This document shows positions 16,782-27,171 of a stretch of DNA of 64,000 bases, in pieces. Position numbers and translations under genes: made by a program. Position 1 is the stretch's first letter; each line of letters starts with the position of its first letter. The notes under the pieces are model-generated. The model saw only the letters and a list, made by a program, of their open reading frames with translations. It made no database searches and was not told the DNA's origin. The stretch covers positions 186,001-250,000 of the forward strand of contig SWJS01000002.1 in assembly GCA_007556525.1 (NCBI GenBank), given 5' to 3'. This DNA comes from Lysobacteraceae bacterium CU05-9. Its GTDB lineage: Bacteria; Pseudomonadota; Gammaproteobacteria; Xanthomonadales; Xanthomonadaceae.

Positions 16782-18667
16782 TCGACATCCAGGAACGAGC
16801 GCAGCTGTTCGGATCGAGAAGGATGACGCAACTTACGCAACGCCTTCGCTTCGATCTGACGAATCCGTTCACGCGTGACGTCGAATTGCTTACCGACTTC
16901 TTCCAGCGTGTGATCCGTGTTCATGTCGATGCCAAAACGCATGCGCAAAACCTTCGCTTCACGCGGCGTCAAACCAGCCAACACGTCACGCACCGTTTCC
17001 GTGAGGTTGATGTTCGTGGTGGCTTCAATCGGAGACTCGACGTTCGTGTCTTCGATGAAATCACCCAGATGCGAATCTTCATCGTCACCGATCGGCGTTT
17101 CCATGGAGATTGGTTCCTTCGCAATCTTCATGACCTTTCGGATCTTGTCTTCCGGCATTTCCATTTCCTTCGCCAGTTCTTCAGGCGTGGCTTCACGGCC
17201 GAACTGCTGAAGCATCTGACGCGAAATGCGGTTGAGCTTGTTGATGGTTTCGATCATGTGCACCGGAATACGGATCGTGCGAGCCTGATCCGCGATCGAG
17301 CGCGTGATGGCCTGACGGATCCACCAGGTGGCATACGTCGAGAACTTATAACCACGACGGTATTCGAACTTGTCGACGGCCTTCATCAAACCGATGTTGC
17401 CTTCCTGGATCAAGTCGAGGAATTGCAGACCGCGGTTCGTGTACTTCTTCGCAATCGAAATCACCAAACGCAAGTTCGCTTCGACCATTTCGCGCTTGGC
17501 TTGACGGGCCTTCAACTCACCGGCATACAGCTGCTTGCTGACGCGATCGAGTTCCGCAATCGAGATGTGCATGTTGCGTTCGATGTCGATGATCGCCTTC
17601 TGCTCATCCTGGATTTGATCCTTGATGTCACGCATTGCCGAAGACCACTTCTGCTTACGCTTGATCAGGTCGTCGACCCAACCGAGATTCGTTGCGTTGC
17701 CTTCCCACGTACGGATGAAATCCTTCTGTGGCATCTTCGCAACGCGCATCGCATAGTCACGCACGCGCAGTTCGCAAGTACGCAAGCTCTTGCGTTCTTC
17801 ACGCATGAACTCGACCAACGCATCGGTGTAATTCAAAGGCAGCTTGAGCGTGTCAAAAATCTCACTCATCGCCTCACGTTCCTTCAACGTGGTCTTGTGC
17901 TCGGCACCATTCTTCTCAACCGACTTCAGGAACTTCGTGAAGTGTGCGGCAAGGTCGTTGAACTTCTGCTCAACTTCTTCAGGATCCGGACCCGACGGCG
18001 CTGGCTCTTCAGCGGTGGTCGTCGTATCGTCTTCATCCTCATCCGCTTCCGCGTCGTCCGCGTCAGCGGCTTCAACCTTCTCAACCTTTGAGGCTGGACC
18101 AGTCTGTGCCGGCGTTGGAATTTCGTCAGGGACTTCTTCGTTCGGATCGCGGAAACCGACGATCACTTCAACGAGACGCTTCTCGCCTGCCTTGTACGCT
18201 TCGTAATCTGCCAGCACCGTCGCGATCGTGCCCGGGAATTGACCCAGCGCGTGATGCAACTCACCGAGACCTTCCTCGATTCGCTTCGCAATCTTGATTT
18301 CGCCTTCGCGCGTCAACAGCTCGACCGTACCCATTTCACGCATGTACATGCGGACGGGGTCCGTGGTGCGACCGCCTTCAGCGTCGAGACCGGTCAATGC
18401 GGCGGCGGCTTCTTCGGCTGCCGTTTCGTCGACGTCACGCGAGCCACTGCCATCCGACAGCAACAGCGTATCCGCATCCGGTGGAGCGTCCAGAACTTCG
18501 ATGCCCATACCGGACATCACGCCCAGCACTTCTTCCAACTGCTCGGGATCGACAACGTCATCCGGCAACGAGTCGTTGATCTCCGAATGCGTCAAATAAC
18601 CTTGTTCAATGCCCTTCGCGACGAGCAATTTGATCTCGCGTTCGAGCGCTTGACGATTTGTAGCCAT
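16778..18667 (-). CDS. rpoD: RNA polymerase primary sigma factor RpoD (sigma-70)
   Basis: A 629-aa housekeeping sigma factor. Region 1.1 is at the N-terminus ([21 protein letters not shown]). Region 1.2 contains [22 protein letters not shown] non-conserved acidic spacer at about 195-230 is rich in Asp and Glu. Region 2 is intact ([38 protein letters not shown]), as is region 3, and region 4 has the helix-turn-helix [32 protein letters not shown]. The length and spacer match gammaproteobacterial RpoD. It stands alone, not next to dnaG and rpsU, and has its own promoter just after dtd. Confidence 0.98.
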   Translation of the reverse strand: MATNRQALEREIKLLVAKGIEQGYLTHSEINDSLPDDVVDPEQLEEVLGVMSGMGIEVLDAPPDADTLLLSDGSGSRDVDETAAEEAAAALTGLDAEGGRTTDPVRMYMREMGTVELLTREGEIKIAKRIEEGLGELHHALGQFPGTIATVLADYEAYKAGEKRLVEVIVGFRDPNEEVPDEIPTPAQTGPASKVEKVEAADADDAEADEDEDDTTTTAEEPAPSGPDPEEVEQKFNDLAAHFTKFLKSVEKNGAEHKTTLKEREAMSEIFDTLKLPLNYTDALVEFMREERKSLRTCELRVRDYAMRVAKMPQKDFIRTWEGNATNLGWVDDLIKRKQKWSSAMRDIKDQIQDEQKAIIDIERNMHISIAELDRVSKQLYAGELKARQAKREMVEANLRLVISIAKKYTNRGLQFLDLIQEGNIGLMKAVDKFEYRRGYKFSTYATWWIRQAITRSIADQARTIRIPVHMIETINKLNRISRQMLQQFGREATPEELAKEMEMPEDKIRKVMKIAKEPISMETPIGDDEDSHLGDFIEDTNVESPIEATTNINLTETVRDVLAGLTPREAKVLRMRFGIDMNTDHTLEEVGKQFDVTRERIRQIEAKALRKLRHPSRSEQLRSFLDVE

Positions 18668-18708
18668 GCAGCAGTTCCCAGGAAAATGGAAGCAAAAGTG
18701 AACCGCCT

Positions 18709-18714
18709 ATTATA
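18709..18714 (-). promoter_or_regulatory. Perfect -10 element of a probable rpoD promoter
   Basis: TATAAT on the minus strand, 42-47 bases before the rpoD start codon. No good -35 hexamer is seen at 16-18 bp upstream, where the dtd stop codon lies, so an activator or extended contacts may be needed. Confidence 0.45.
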
Positions 18715-18721
18715 CCGCTTC

Positions 18722-19162
18722 TCAAGGTCTTAATAGGAACGTGACTGGTCCATCATTGACCAGGCTTACTACCATATGGGCACCGAAGCGGCCAGTTTCC
18801 ACCCTTGACAGATGTTTTTCGCGAACTTTCTGAACAAATGTGTCAAAAAGCACCCTCGCCCGTTCAGGTTCGCACGCTCCGGTGAAGGAAGCACGCATCC
18901 CGCTGGAGGTATCGGCAGCCAAAGTGAACTGACTGACGAGCAATATTTCCCCCTGAATGTCCTTGACAGAGCGATTCATGCGGCCAGCATCGTCCGAGAA
19001 AATCCGATAGCCGGTCAATCGGTCCGACATGCGGTCGAGATCCTTGTCCGTATCACCGGGTTCGACCCCCACGAATGCGAGGATTCCGGGGCCGATCTCG
19101 CCGACGGTTTCGTCATCAACGGTGACCTTGGCTTCGCTGACGCGCTGGATGAGGACGAGCAT
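18722..19162 (-). CDS. dtd: D-aminoacyl-tRNA deacylase
   Basis: A 146-aa homodimeric proofreading enzyme that hydrolyses D-amino acids, and glycine mischarged on tRNA-Ala, from tRNA. Both cross-dimer active-site motifs are present: SQFTLAADTSSGMRASF (SQFTL) and NDGPVTFLL (the GP cis-dipeptide motif). The length is exactly that of the family. It is divergent from the acyltransferase gene and lies just upstream of rpoD on the same strand. Confidence 0.95.
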   Translation of the reverse strand: MLVLIQRVSEAKVTVDDETVGEIGPGILAFVGVEPGDTDKDLDRMSDRLTGYRIFSDDAGRMNRSVKDIQGEILLVSQFTLAADTSSGMRASFTGACEPERARVLFDTFVQKVREKHLSRVETGRFGAHMVVSLVNDGPVTFLLRP

Positions 19163-19233
19163 GTTTGGTGTATCTCCCGGTAGGTGTTACGTTTGTAACA
19201 GTTTGGAACACCTCACGGAAAGAATCGAGACAA

Positions 19234-20139
19234 GTGGACAAGTTTCTTGCGCGCATCGCATATGTTTTCGCGGCAGCTGTCGCGCGGACACCGTGGTCAT
19301 TGCAACGCGGTGTCGCGAATTTGATTGGGGATTTTTTGCAGGCACGCAATACGAAGATTGCCCGGTCCACCATGCGCAACCTCGAACTCGCGTATCCGCA
19401 GATGCCGGACAAGGATGAAAATGCGCGGCGGATTTTGCAGACGACGGTGATGCAAGGGTTGGAGACGTTGAAGTTTTGGACGACACCAACGCAACGGAAT
19501 TTGCGTCGCATCAAGCGCGTCAATGGTGAGCAGTTGTTCGACGACGCGATCGCGGCCGGCAAAGGCGTGATCGTGACTGCGCCTCACTACGGCAACTGGG
19601 AATTGTTGAATCAATGGCTGGCGGAGAAAACTGAGATCGCCGTTTTGTACGCACCACCGGATGCGAAAGCGGCAGAAGAATTTCTCAATATCGTTCGCGA
19701 CAACGACAATCATCGCGTGACGCAAGTGCGTGCAGACGGTGCAAGCGGCGTGAGAACGTTGCTCAAAATCCTGAAGCAAGGCGGCGTGATTGGCATCTTG
19801 CCGGATCAGCAGCCGAAGGTGGGGGATGGGGAGTATGCGCCGTTTTTTGACTATCCTGCCTTGACCATGACGTTGCTGAGCAAGCTCGCGCAGAAGACGA
19901 AAGCACCGGTAATCATGGCGTATTGCGAACGTGTCGACGACAAGGATCTGCAGTTTGAAGTGCACCTCGAAGCCGCGGATCTGGAAATCTACGACGACGA
20001 TCTAAACGAATCGGTCGCTGCATTGAACCGAAGCGTCGAAAAAATCGCCCGCCGTGACTTCCTGCAGTATCAATGGACGTACAAACGGTTTACAAAACAA
20101 GTTGGTGACAAGAATCCCTACTACCCGGATTGCTATTGA
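19234..20139 (+). CDS. Lipid A biosynthesis acyltransferase (LpxL/HtrB family)
   Basis: A 301-aa inner-membrane acyltransferase that adds a secondary acyl chain to lipid A. The catalytic HX4E motif is visible as APHYGNWELLNQW (His118, Glu123), followed by GASGVRTLLKILKQGGVIGILPDQQP, a hallmark of the LABLAT family. The N-terminal hydrophobic helix anchors the protein. The most likely start is GTG 19234 after GGAAAG/GAGA; the open frame extends to 19165 without family support. The LpxL, LpxM and LpxP branches cannot be told apart by eye. First gene of an envelope cluster. Confidence 0.88.
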   Translation: MDKFLARIAYVFAAAVARTPWSLQRGVANLIGDFLQARNTKIARSTMRNLELAYPQMPDKDENARRILQTTVMQGLETLKFWTTPTQRNLRRIKRVNGEQLFDDAIAAGKGVIVTAPHYGNWELLNQWLAEKTEIAVLYAPPDAKAAEEFLNIVRDNDNHRVTQVRADGASGVRTLLKILKQGGVIGILPDQQPKVGDGEYAPFFDYPALTMTLLSKLAQKTKAPVIMAYCERVDDKDLQFEVHLEAADLEIYDDDLNESVAALNRSVEKIARRDFLQYQWTYKRFTKQVGDKNPYYPDCY

Positions 20140-20636
20140 TGGATGAAATCAGCTTGCCGCGTTCTGACTGGACGCCCCTGCCCGCCCGAGCGCGCGCAAT
20201 GTTTATTCTCAACAATGTGCTTATTTTTGGACTCATCGGCATTGCAGCAGCGGTGGCGGTGTTCGTGATTTTCGCGATTGGCTTGAACATGGACCGCCTC
20301 ATTCCTGTTGCCGTCGCGCTTGGCTTGATCGGAATCGGCATTGGCATCTGGCGCGGCTATAAAGTGCACAAAAATTTCCGCTGGCGCCTCGATGACACCG
20401 GTCTCGGCATCCGCAGTGGGCACATGTGGATGAAAGACGCGCGCGTTCCGATTCAACGCGTACAGCATCTCAACCTCTCGCGCGGTCCGTTGCAACGCAA
20501 GCGCGAACTCGCGACGCTCACAGTGTTCACCGCGGGCACCGCGAACTCTTCCGTGAAATTGCCAAATATGGACAACGGTATCGCGGAGCAAATCCGCGCG
20601 TACCTGTCCGAGCGCATTGATTGGGTGGACGAATGA
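20139..20636 (+). CDS. Bacterial PH-domain (bPH2) membrane protein, YdbS-like
   Basis: A 165-aa protein with two N-terminal transmembrane helices (about 20-45 and 50-70) and a bPH2/DUF304 domain (RWRLDDTGLGIRSGHMWMKDARVPIQRVQHLNLSRGPLQR). The VPIQRVQH signature is typical of YdbS proteins. Start and stop overlap both neighbours by a few bases (TGATG and ATGA), so it is co-translated with the acyltransferase and the larger YdbT-like protein. YdbS/YdbT pairs are membrane proteins implicated in envelope homeostasis or peptide resistance. Confidence 0.85.
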   Translation: MDEISLPRSDWTPLPARARAMFILNNVLIFGLIGIAAAVAVFVIFAIGLNMDRLIPVAVALGLIGIGIGIWRGYKVHKNFRWRLDDTGLGIRSGHMWMKDARVPIQRVQHLNLSRGPLQRKRELATLTVFTAGTANSSVKLPNMDNGIAEQIRAYLSERIDWVDE

Positions 20637-22183
20637 ATTCGCCGGCGGCGGTACCTGAGTTAGACCGCAGGCTCTATCCGCATTCGTGGGTTTTTGCGCT
20701 GATTAAAGCGTTACCTCAGATGCTGCCGTTGCTGATTGCCGGTGGCTTCCTCGGTAAGGCGGACAGCTTGATGGTGCGCGGGATCATCGTGAGTGCCATC
20801 TTCGTGATGATCATTGTTTTTCAGATCATCGCATCGCGCATCACCCGTTGGTCCATTGCGAATCAAGCGGTGTTCGTGCGCACGGGCATCTTCGACAAAG
20901 ACACCAAAATCATTCCGTTCAACCGCATCCAGAACGTCAAGCTGACGCAGAATGTTTTGCACAGAGTGTTCGGCGTTGCACGTGTTGAGCTGGAGTCTGC
21001 CGGTTCCAAAAAACCCGAGGCCACCTTCGACGTCCTCCGCTACAACGACGCGCGTGCGCTATCCGACTTGATTCAATCGCGTGGCAAAGTCAGCGCGGAC
21101 GGTATGCCTGTCGTCGAGGAAATCAAAGGCGATGTGTTGTTGCACATGCCGATTGGTGAGTTGATCCGTTTTGGGTTTGTGTCCAACCGCGGGATGATCG
21201 TTCTCGCTGCCGCGTTCGCGGCAACGATGCAGTTCATGGACGATTTCTGGGATACGTTCACGGGCTTCCTGATCAAGCATTTCGATTTCAGTAACCAGGT
21301 TGATCGCATCGTCCATCTATCGACGCCGATGCTGATTGCCTTTGCGGTCAGCTTGATTGCACTCGTGATTGTGTTCGTGCGCTTGCTGTCGATCGTGCTC
21401 GCGTTCTGGACGCACTACAACTTCACGTTGACCGAGCAACCGCGGCGACTGCAAACGGAGCGCGGTTTATTCGCACGTTGGCATGATGCGATTGTGAAGA
21501 GCCGCATCCAATCCTTCCGCATCAAGGAGGGCATTTGGCATCGCCTTGTCAATCGTCAAACCGTCGACGTCGATACATTGTCCGGCAGCGATGGCGCCAT
21601 GAACGAAGATGGCACAGCGAAGAAGCAGTCCAACCACTTGCTCCCAGTTGCAACGCCGCAACGCGCCGCGCAAATCATCGAGCATCTTGCGCAAGGACTG
21701 GAAATTGATGGGCGCGCCTGGCAACGCATTGAAACGAAAAACTTCGCGAGACTTTTTGTCGGTCAATTACTGACCTTGATTCCCGCGGTGGTCGGCACGC
21801 AAGTCATGTTGCGCTTCATTCCGCAGATGCAGTCGTGGGTGAATCAGCCGATCTATTTCTCAGCCATCGGCATTTGGTTACTCAGCTGCATCATCAGTGC
21901 CGCGTATCAAGTGCGGTTCCATGCGTACTCGCTGGACAGCAATTCGTTCGCCGTACGGCGTGGTTGGCTGTCACGCAAATGGCACTTCGCGGAGATCAGG
22001 CGCGCGCATGTGGTGTCCTTGCAACAAAGACCCGTTGATCGCTGGTTCAATACGGCGACGTTGACGATGGATACGCCGGGTGCGGCGAGAGGCGTTTTGA
22101 AAATGCCTCTGCTACCTTACCCGCGTGCGGTTGAATTGCGCGACGCCATCACCGGTGAATTGAACAGATCAATCCAGAGCTGA
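20633..22183 (+). CDS. Large bPH2-domain membrane protein, YdbT-like
   Basis: A 516-aa protein with several transmembrane segments and three bPH2-type repeats. The first is RWSIANQAVFVRTGIFDKDTKIIPFNRIQNV, the second starts near NFTLTEQPRRLQTERGLF, and the third near FHAYSLDSNSFAVRRGWLSRKWHFAEIRR. It is the usual partner of YdbS. The start codon overlaps the ydbS-like stop (ATGA). The last 67 bp overlap the convergent glycosyltransferase gene in antisense. Confidence 0.85.
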   Translation: MNSPAAVPELDRRLYPHSWVFALIKALPQMLPLLIAGGFLGKADSLMVRGIIVSAIFVMIIVFQIIASRITRWSIANQAVFVRTGIFDKDTKIIPFNRIQNVKLTQNVLHRVFGVARVELESAGSKKPEATFDVLRYNDARALSDLIQSRGKVSADGMPVVEEIKGDVLLHMPIGELIRFGFVSNRGMIVLAAAFAATMQFMDDFWDTFTGFLIKHFDFSNQVDRIVHLSTPMLIAFAVSLIALVIVFVRLLSIVLAFWTHYNFTLTEQPRRLQTERGLFARWHDAIVKSRIQSFRIKEGIWHRLVNRQTVDVDTLSGSDGAMNEDGTAKKQSNHLLPVATPQRAAQIIEHLAQGLEIDGRAWQRIETKNFARLFVGQLLTLIPAVVGTQVMLRFIPQMQSWVNQPIYFSAIGIWLLSCIISAAYQVRFHAYSLDSNSFAVRRGWLSRKWHFAEIRRAHVVSLQQRPVDRWFNTATLTMDTPGAARGVLKMPLLPYPRAVELRDAITGELNRSIQS

Positions 22184-23271
22184 TTGTATTTCGCGTTCAT
22201 CGTCTCACGGCTATGTTCGCGGAATGCCTGGTGGTGCGCATTGATGCCCAGGCGCTTGCCGGCTTCCGGATGGTCCAGCAGATACTGCAACGCATCGGCG
22301 AGGTTGTACGGATCATTTTCGGCGACTAACAAGCCTGTTTGATCGTGTTCAATCACTTCCTTGACGCCGGCAACATCCGTTGCAACGACTGCCATGCCGG
22401 CTGCCATCCCTTCGAGCAACGCCAACGGCATGCCTTCCCAGTGCGTGGACATCACGAAAATTTGGTTGCCTTGAAGCAAACCCGGAACATCGCGATGCAC
22501 TCCGAGGAACTTCACCTGCGAGGACAAATCGCACTTCGCAACGAAGTCTTCCACGACTTTACGATGCTGTGAACCACCACCACCGGCGAGATGCAATGTG
22601 GGGGTGTAGCCTTTTTGCTTCAGAACATGCAGTGCCTGGATCAGCGTGATGTGATCTTTCTGCTGCGAGAAGCGCGACACCATCACCAAGTCCGGCGCAC
22701 GCTCCACGAACGGATGCTCACGCGCATGACGGAATGGCGCGAGGTTGATGCCGTTCGGAATCGCCTTCGTTCGCAATGCCGGCATGCCCATGTTCAACAA
22801 TGCTTGCTTCACACCTTCCGAGACGCCCACGAACGCATCGGTGAATGGCGCCAGTGCATGCGTCTGCTGCAGACGACGTGGCGTGTAACGCTCGCGCGTG
22901 TTGTGCTCGATGTGCACGATGTGCGGAACCTCTGCCTTCAACGCGGCCATCCGTCCCCAGATGTGTTCACTGAAACCGTGCGCCACGAAAATATCCGGTT
23001 TGAACTCGCGACAAATCTCAATGAGTTGCTTGATGGTTTGACCGTGCGTCCACGAGCCGACTTCGCGCAACGGAACACCTTGCGATACCAGCTCATCGAC
23101 ACGATCGCGTGGCGTACGGCGCTTTGTGCGCAACACCAACAAAGGCTCCACAGTTTCAAAAGGATCATCCAATGCAGACTTCACCAATTGCACGGCAACT
23201 TGCGTCGCACCACCGGTGAAACCACCCGTCACGAAATGCAGCACACGGATCTTACGTTCTAGTTCCATCAA
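22117..23271 (-). CDS. GT4-family glycosyltransferase
   Basis: A 384-aa cytoplasmic GT-B enzyme of family GT4. The N-terminal acceptor domain opens with VLHFVTGGFTGGATQVAVQL. The donor-binding C-terminal domain holds the VSRFSQQKDHITLIQAL segment and STHWEGMPLALLEGMAAGMAVVATDVAGVKEVI, the EX7E-type motif that binds nucleotide sugar. It probably builds lipopolysaccharide or another surface glycan; sugar and acceptor are unknown. Start overlaps the end of the GT39 gene by 4 bp, so the two are one operon. Confidence 0.88.
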   Translation of the reverse strand: MMELERKIRVLHFVTGGFTGGATQVAVQLVKSALDDPFETVEPLLVLRTKRRTPRDRVDELVSQGVPLREVGSWTHGQTIKQLIEICREFKPDIFVAHGFSEHIWGRMAALKAEVPHIVHIEHNTRERYTPRRLQQTHALAPFTDAFVGVSEGVKQALLNMGMPALRTKAIPNGINLAPFRHAREHPFVERAPDLVMVSRFSQQKDHITLIQALHVLKQKGYTPTLHLAGGGGSQHRKVVEDFVAKCDLSSQVKFLGVHRDVPGLLQGNQIFVMSTHWEGMPLALLEGMAAGMAVVATDVAGVKEVIEHDQTGLLVAENDPYNLADALQYLLDHPEAGKRLGINAHHQAFREHSRETMNAKYNQLWIDLFNSPVMASRNSTARG

Positions 23272-24950
23272 TCTTGTGTTCCAGGTTTTTCCTTCACGAA
23301 GTCATTCGCCAATTCGTCAGCCGTCGCAGGACACATTTCATTGCCGCGAATCAAAAGCCAAGTCCGGCGATTGTAGACTCCCATGTTCATTGCACTCGCT
23401 GCATTGAAGCACTTCGGCAGCGCGATATCTTCGCCGAGAATCCAGCGGTTTGGTTTCTCGGACGCCCATTGCTGCGCCGCATTCCATTGCGTCAGCGAAC
23501 CCGTGAGGAAGCCAAATGTCTTCGCAGGTCGATCAGCCATCAACAGATTTTGTTCCTTCCATTGGACCAGCGCGAGCTCGCCGCCGGGTCCAATGATCTC
23601 ACCCGTGTGATCCATCAATTCCTTCGCGGAACTATCGTCATTCAACACCGGATAGGCAACGAGGCTCAAGCCACACCACAGCAAAAACAGCGTCGCCAAC
23701 ACACCTAACACCGCCTGCTTGTAGCGCCATAGCGCAATCAGCAATGACAGCACACCAACGACCAACACCATCAAGCCAACGCTTTGAGCGCCGTCACCGA
23801 TTTTGGCAGCAAACTTCGGATCACCAAACGTAAGCATTCCGCCAGCAACGATGAGTCCGAGAATCAACAACAAATTGAAACCCGTCAAAACACGCTGCAC
23901 CGATCGTCGCGTGATCAACTCTCCAATGTACGGCCCCATCGCAAGGCAGAACATCGGCAGCACCGGCATGATGTAAACCTCACGCTTGCCGCGGCTGATG
24001 CTGAAGAAAATCACCGTCAGCACAACCCATCCCAACAAGATCAGGATGCGCGAGTCTTTCCGCTGCAACGCTTCGCGCCATGGCTTGATCACGAACGGCA
24101 ACAACAACGTTGCAGGCAACCACTGCAGCACAATCACTTCAATGAAGTAATACCACGGTTGATTGTGACCCCATGGATTTGCGTAACGCTTCGCGGTCTG
24201 CTTCAACAGAATATTGTCCGCATACGCTTGATATGCAGGGTTGTTTGATTGATCGACGCTCCACACCATCGGCAACAACCAAGCGAGAATTGGCAACAGC
24301 AAGAACACCAACCCCAACAAACTCGACCAACGCAAGGTCTCATTCGGCTTGATGTGGTTCCAACCGCGCACCATCGCGTACAGCACCGGAATCAGCATAA
24401 ACAAGACGATGATGCCAACGCCCTTCGTGATGACGCCCAGACCCGCCATGAAGAAACCGAGACACCAGAGTTTGAGATTCGGCTTCTCGCAGAAGTGCCT
24501 TAAGAACGCCCACGCCGCCAGCGTCAATTCAAACGTCAGCAACGGATCGATCTGCGCGCGCTTGAACTGATACGTAAACATCAGCGTAAACAAGGTCATC
24601 CACGACGCGTATTCGCCGGCATTTTCGCCAGGCCACAAACGCTCGCCCAGATCACGCACCAACCACAGAACACCGAGTCCACTCAGCAGCGATGGAATCA
24701 GGAACGACCACTTGACGGATCCCGTGATGGAATAAAACACCGCCAAAATCCACATGAAAACAGGCGGTTTATCCGGATACAGTTCATCACCGCGCATCGG
24801 GAACAACCAGTTACCCGACTCGACCATCTGCTTGGCAACCAATACAAATCGCGGCTCATCCGCCGGCCACGGGTCGCGCAATCCAATGCCGATCGCAAGC
24901 ATCACGATCGCAATGATCCAGAACCACTGTCGCTCATAACGTCGGATCAT
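23268..24950 (-). CDS. ArnT-like glycosyltransferase (GT39/PMT family)
   Basis: A 560-aa polytopic inner-membrane enzyme with about 11-12 helices and a periplasmic C-terminal domain. The catalytic first periplasmic loop has WPADEPRFVLVAKQM then GNWLFPMRGDELYPDKPP, the GT39/ArnT pattern with the essential Asp-Glu. ArnT members transfer an aminoarabinose or other sugar from a polyprenyl carrier to lipid A; others act on proteins. No arn operon is adjacent, so the sugar is unknown. Coupled by overlap to rsmB before it and to the GT4 gene after it. Confidence 0.85.
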   Translation of the reverse strand: MIRRYERQWFWIIAIVMLAIGIGLRDPWPADEPRFVLVAKQMVESGNWLFPMRGDELYPDKPPVFMWILAVFYSITGSVKWSFLIPSLLSGLGVLWLVRDLGERLWPGENAGEYASWMTLFTLMFTYQFKRAQIDPLLTFELTLAAWAFLRHFCEKPNLKLWCLGFFMAGLGVITKGVGIIVLFMLIPVLYAMVRGWNHIKPNETLRWSSLLGLVFLLLPILAWLLPMVWSVDQSNNPAYQAYADNILLKQTAKRYANPWGHNQPWYYFIEVIVLQWLPATLLLPFVIKPWREALQRKDSRILILLGWVVLTVIFFSISRGKREVYIMPVLPMFCLAMGPYIGELITRRSVQRVLTGFNLLLILGLIVAGGMLTFGDPKFAAKIGDGAQSVGLMVLVVGVLSLLIALWRYKQAVLGVLATLFLLWCGLSLVAYPVLNDDSSAKELMDHTGEIIGPGGELALVQWKEQNLLMADRPAKTFGFLTGSLTQWNAAQQWASEKPNRWILGEDIALPKCFNAASAMNMGVYNRRTWLLIRGNEMCPATADELANDFVKEKPGTQD

Positions 24951-26239
24951 GCGCGCTTCCTAATCAATGCGTAAAAAAATCCATCCGCATGCAAGTCTCC
25001 CGGCAAGCGTTGGTGTCCCACATACTTTCCGTCATTCGTGCATGCAATGCCATAGCCTGTGCGTTCAATCTCCACGCACTCCGCATCCGGATGCAAGCCA
25101 AGGAAGGTTGCGATTTGGTTGGCATTTTCGACGCGCAAGATCGAACACGTGCAATACAGCAACGTGCCACCTGGCTTGAGCTGCGCATATCCATTGAGCA
25201 AAATCCGATGCTGCATCTCGACCAACGCATCGATATCTTCGCGACGACGGTGCAACAACACATCCGGCTGACGGCGCACCACGCCGGTTGCCGAGCACGG
25301 CACATCCAGCACGACCGTATCAAATGAGTGATCGAAACGAATCGTCCGCGAGTCAGCGACCTGCAGCGACACATTCGGTCCCAGCAACTTCAAGCGCTGC
25401 AACGTCTCTTCAATTTGCTTCAAACGCCTAGCGTTGTTATCCAGCGCGATCAACTTATTCGGCGACTGTGTTTCCAACAAAGCCGCAGTCTTCCCACCCG
25501 GCGCCGCGCAAGCATCCAACACATCACCGGACGCATTAACCAAGTAAGCGGTCGCCTGCGCGGACAAATCCTGCACCGAGACATGACCTTCCGCAAACCC
25601 CGGCAAATCATGCACGGAAACTGCTTCACTCAACTCAATCGCGTGCTCAAACTCCGGCACTGCAACGGCATCCATCGGCAACGACGCCAAGTACTCATCG
25701 CGCGAAATGAAGCGCGGATTCACGCGCAGGAACATCGGCGCCTGCAACGCAGACTGTTCAAAAACCATATCCGCCAACTCACCCCAATCGCGTCGAATCA
25801 TCTCAACGAGGAACGGTGGCCACTCCGACGACGATGGCAAAGGCAACACACCTTCGCGCTGCACACGGCGCAGAACCGCGTTCACCATATTCGCTTGATG
25901 CGCACGACCAATCGCACGCGCAGCATCCACCGTCGTCGCCAATGATGCGTGCGCCGCCAAACCCATGTCATGCAATTGCGCGATACCGATGTACAGCAAC
26001 GCGCGCAAATCCGCATCGCGCTTGCCCAGCGGACGCGGCATCATGCGATCAATCGTTTGCTGGTACGCGACGCGATTGCGGATCACCGCCATGACCATCG
26101 CTTCGACTAACGCACGGTCACGCGAGTCGCGCATCGACGGCAGCGACTCATTCAATACCGCCTTTAAAGAGCGCCCATCAAAAACAACCGCATGGACAAT
26201 GCGCGCCGCGAGAACTCTTGCATCGACGCCGTCACTCAT
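24947..26239 (-). CDS. rsmB: 16S rRNA m5C967 methyltransferase RsmB
   Basis: A 430-aa enzyme with an N-terminal NusB-like RNA-binding domain (about 1-140) and a C-terminal Rossmann methyltransferase domain. S-adenosylmethionine binding is seen in LDACAAPGGKTAALLE. The two catalytic cysteines are in LDVPCSATGVVRRQPD and LLYCTCSILRVEN. It methylates C967 of 16S rRNA. It follows fmt by 5 bp, part of the conserved def-fmt-rsmB block. Confidence 0.96.
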   Translation of the reverse strand: MSDGVDARVLAARIVHAVVFDGRSLKAVLNESLPSMRDSRDRALVEAMVMAVIRNRVAYQQTIDRMMPRPLGKRDADLRALLYIGIAQLHDMGLAAHASLATTVDAARAIGRAHQANMVNAVLRRVQREGVLPLPSSSEWPPFLVEMIRRDWGELADMVFEQSALQAPMFLRVNPRFISRDEYLASLPMDAVAVPEFEHAIELSEAVSVHDLPGFAEGHVSVQDLSAQATAYLVNASGDVLDACAAPGGKTAALLETQSPNKLIALDNNARRLKQIEETLQRLKLLGPNVSLQVADSRTIRFDHSFDTVVLDVPCSATGVVRRQPDVLLHRRREDIDALVEMQHRILLNGYAQLKPGGTLLYCTCSILRVENANQIATFLGLHPDAECVEIERTGYGIACTNDGKYVGHQRLPGDLHADGFFYALIRKRA

Positions 26240-26244
26240 CGTGA

Positions 26245-27159
26245 TTACTGACGCTGACGATGCGCGTTGACGTAGTCAGGCGCAGAGATCGGCTTGCCAC
26301 CATCGCGTTGCATGCGTTGAATGCGCAAAGCATCCGAACCACACTTCACGTCGATGCCATCACGCGTAATCGCAATGACTTCGCCTGGCTTCTCCGGACC
26401 ATCGTACGCAATCGCAATCGCATCGTGCACGCGCAGACGCTCACCGTTGATGGTGGTCTCCGCAACTGGCCACGGATTGAATGCACGCACCGTGTCCGCA
26501 ATTTCCAATGCAGAGAGGGCCCAGTTGATGTGAGCTTCGTTTTTCTCAAGTTTATTGGCGTACGTCACGCCCTCAAGAGGCTGCGGTTGCGGAGGTGGAC
26601 GGATGCCGGCACGCAGCAAACCCAGACCATCAGTCACAACTTGTGCGCCCCACTCGGCGAGTTTGTCATGCAACATGCCGCCCGTTTCATGCGGATGAAT
26701 CACGACAGGTACGGACAAAATAATCGGCCCGGTATCGAGACCTTTCTCCATCATCATCAAACACACGCCGGTGGATTTATCACCGGCCTGGATCGCACGT
26801 TGAATCGGCGCAGCACCACGCCAGCGCGGCAGCATCGACGCGTGCACGTTCCAGCAACCATCGGGGAACATGTCGAGCACGCTCTGCGGCAAAATCAAAC
26901 CGTACGCCACTACGATCATCACGTCGGCATTGTGCGCACGTAACTCTTCGCGCGCTTCCTTCGACTTGAAGTTGAGCGGCTGGAAGACTGGGATGTTGCG
27001 TTTGATCGCCTCCATTTTGACAGGGGATGGCGTCAAGCCACGACCACGACCTGCGGGACGGTCCGGTTGGGTGTAAACCGCAACGACTTCGCCCTTATCG
27101 CACGCAGCCTTCAACGCAGGCACGGCGAACTCGGGAGTTCCTGCAAAAACAATTCTCAT
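26245..27159 (-). CDS. fmt: Methionyl-tRNA formyltransferase
   Basis: A 304-aa enzyme that formylates initiator Met-tRNA using 10-formyl-tetrahydrofolate. The N-terminal Rossmann domain carries [13 protein letters not shown] and the signature [20 protein letters not shown], followed by the C-terminal OB-like tRNA-binding domain (about 205-304). Located 12 bp after def in the standard def-fmt-rsmB operon, which links the two enzymes that add and remove the formyl group. Confidence 0.97.
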   Translation of the reverse strand: MRIVFAGTPEFAVPALKAACDKGEVVAVYTQPDRPAGRGRGLTPSPVKMEAIKRNIPVFQPLNFKSKEAREELRAHNADVMIVVAYGLILPQSVLDMFPDGCWNVHASMLPRWRGAAPIQRAIQAGDKSTGVCLMMMEKGLDTGPIILSVPVVIHPHETGGMLHDKLAEWGAQVVTDGLGLLRAGIRPPPQPQPLEGVTYANKLEKNEAHINWALSALEIADTVRAFNPWPVAETTINGERLRVHDAIAIAYDGPEKPGEVIAITRDGIDVKCGSDALRIQRMQRDGGKPISAPDYVNAHRQRQ

Positions 27160-27171
27160 TGGCTGCGGTCC

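Noticed and set aside
16823-18091. A 422-codon open frame antisense to rpoD
   Set aside because: Same reason: it lies wholly inside rpoD, its product is rich in Arg, His and Phe as expected from reversed codons, and it lacks a start signal.
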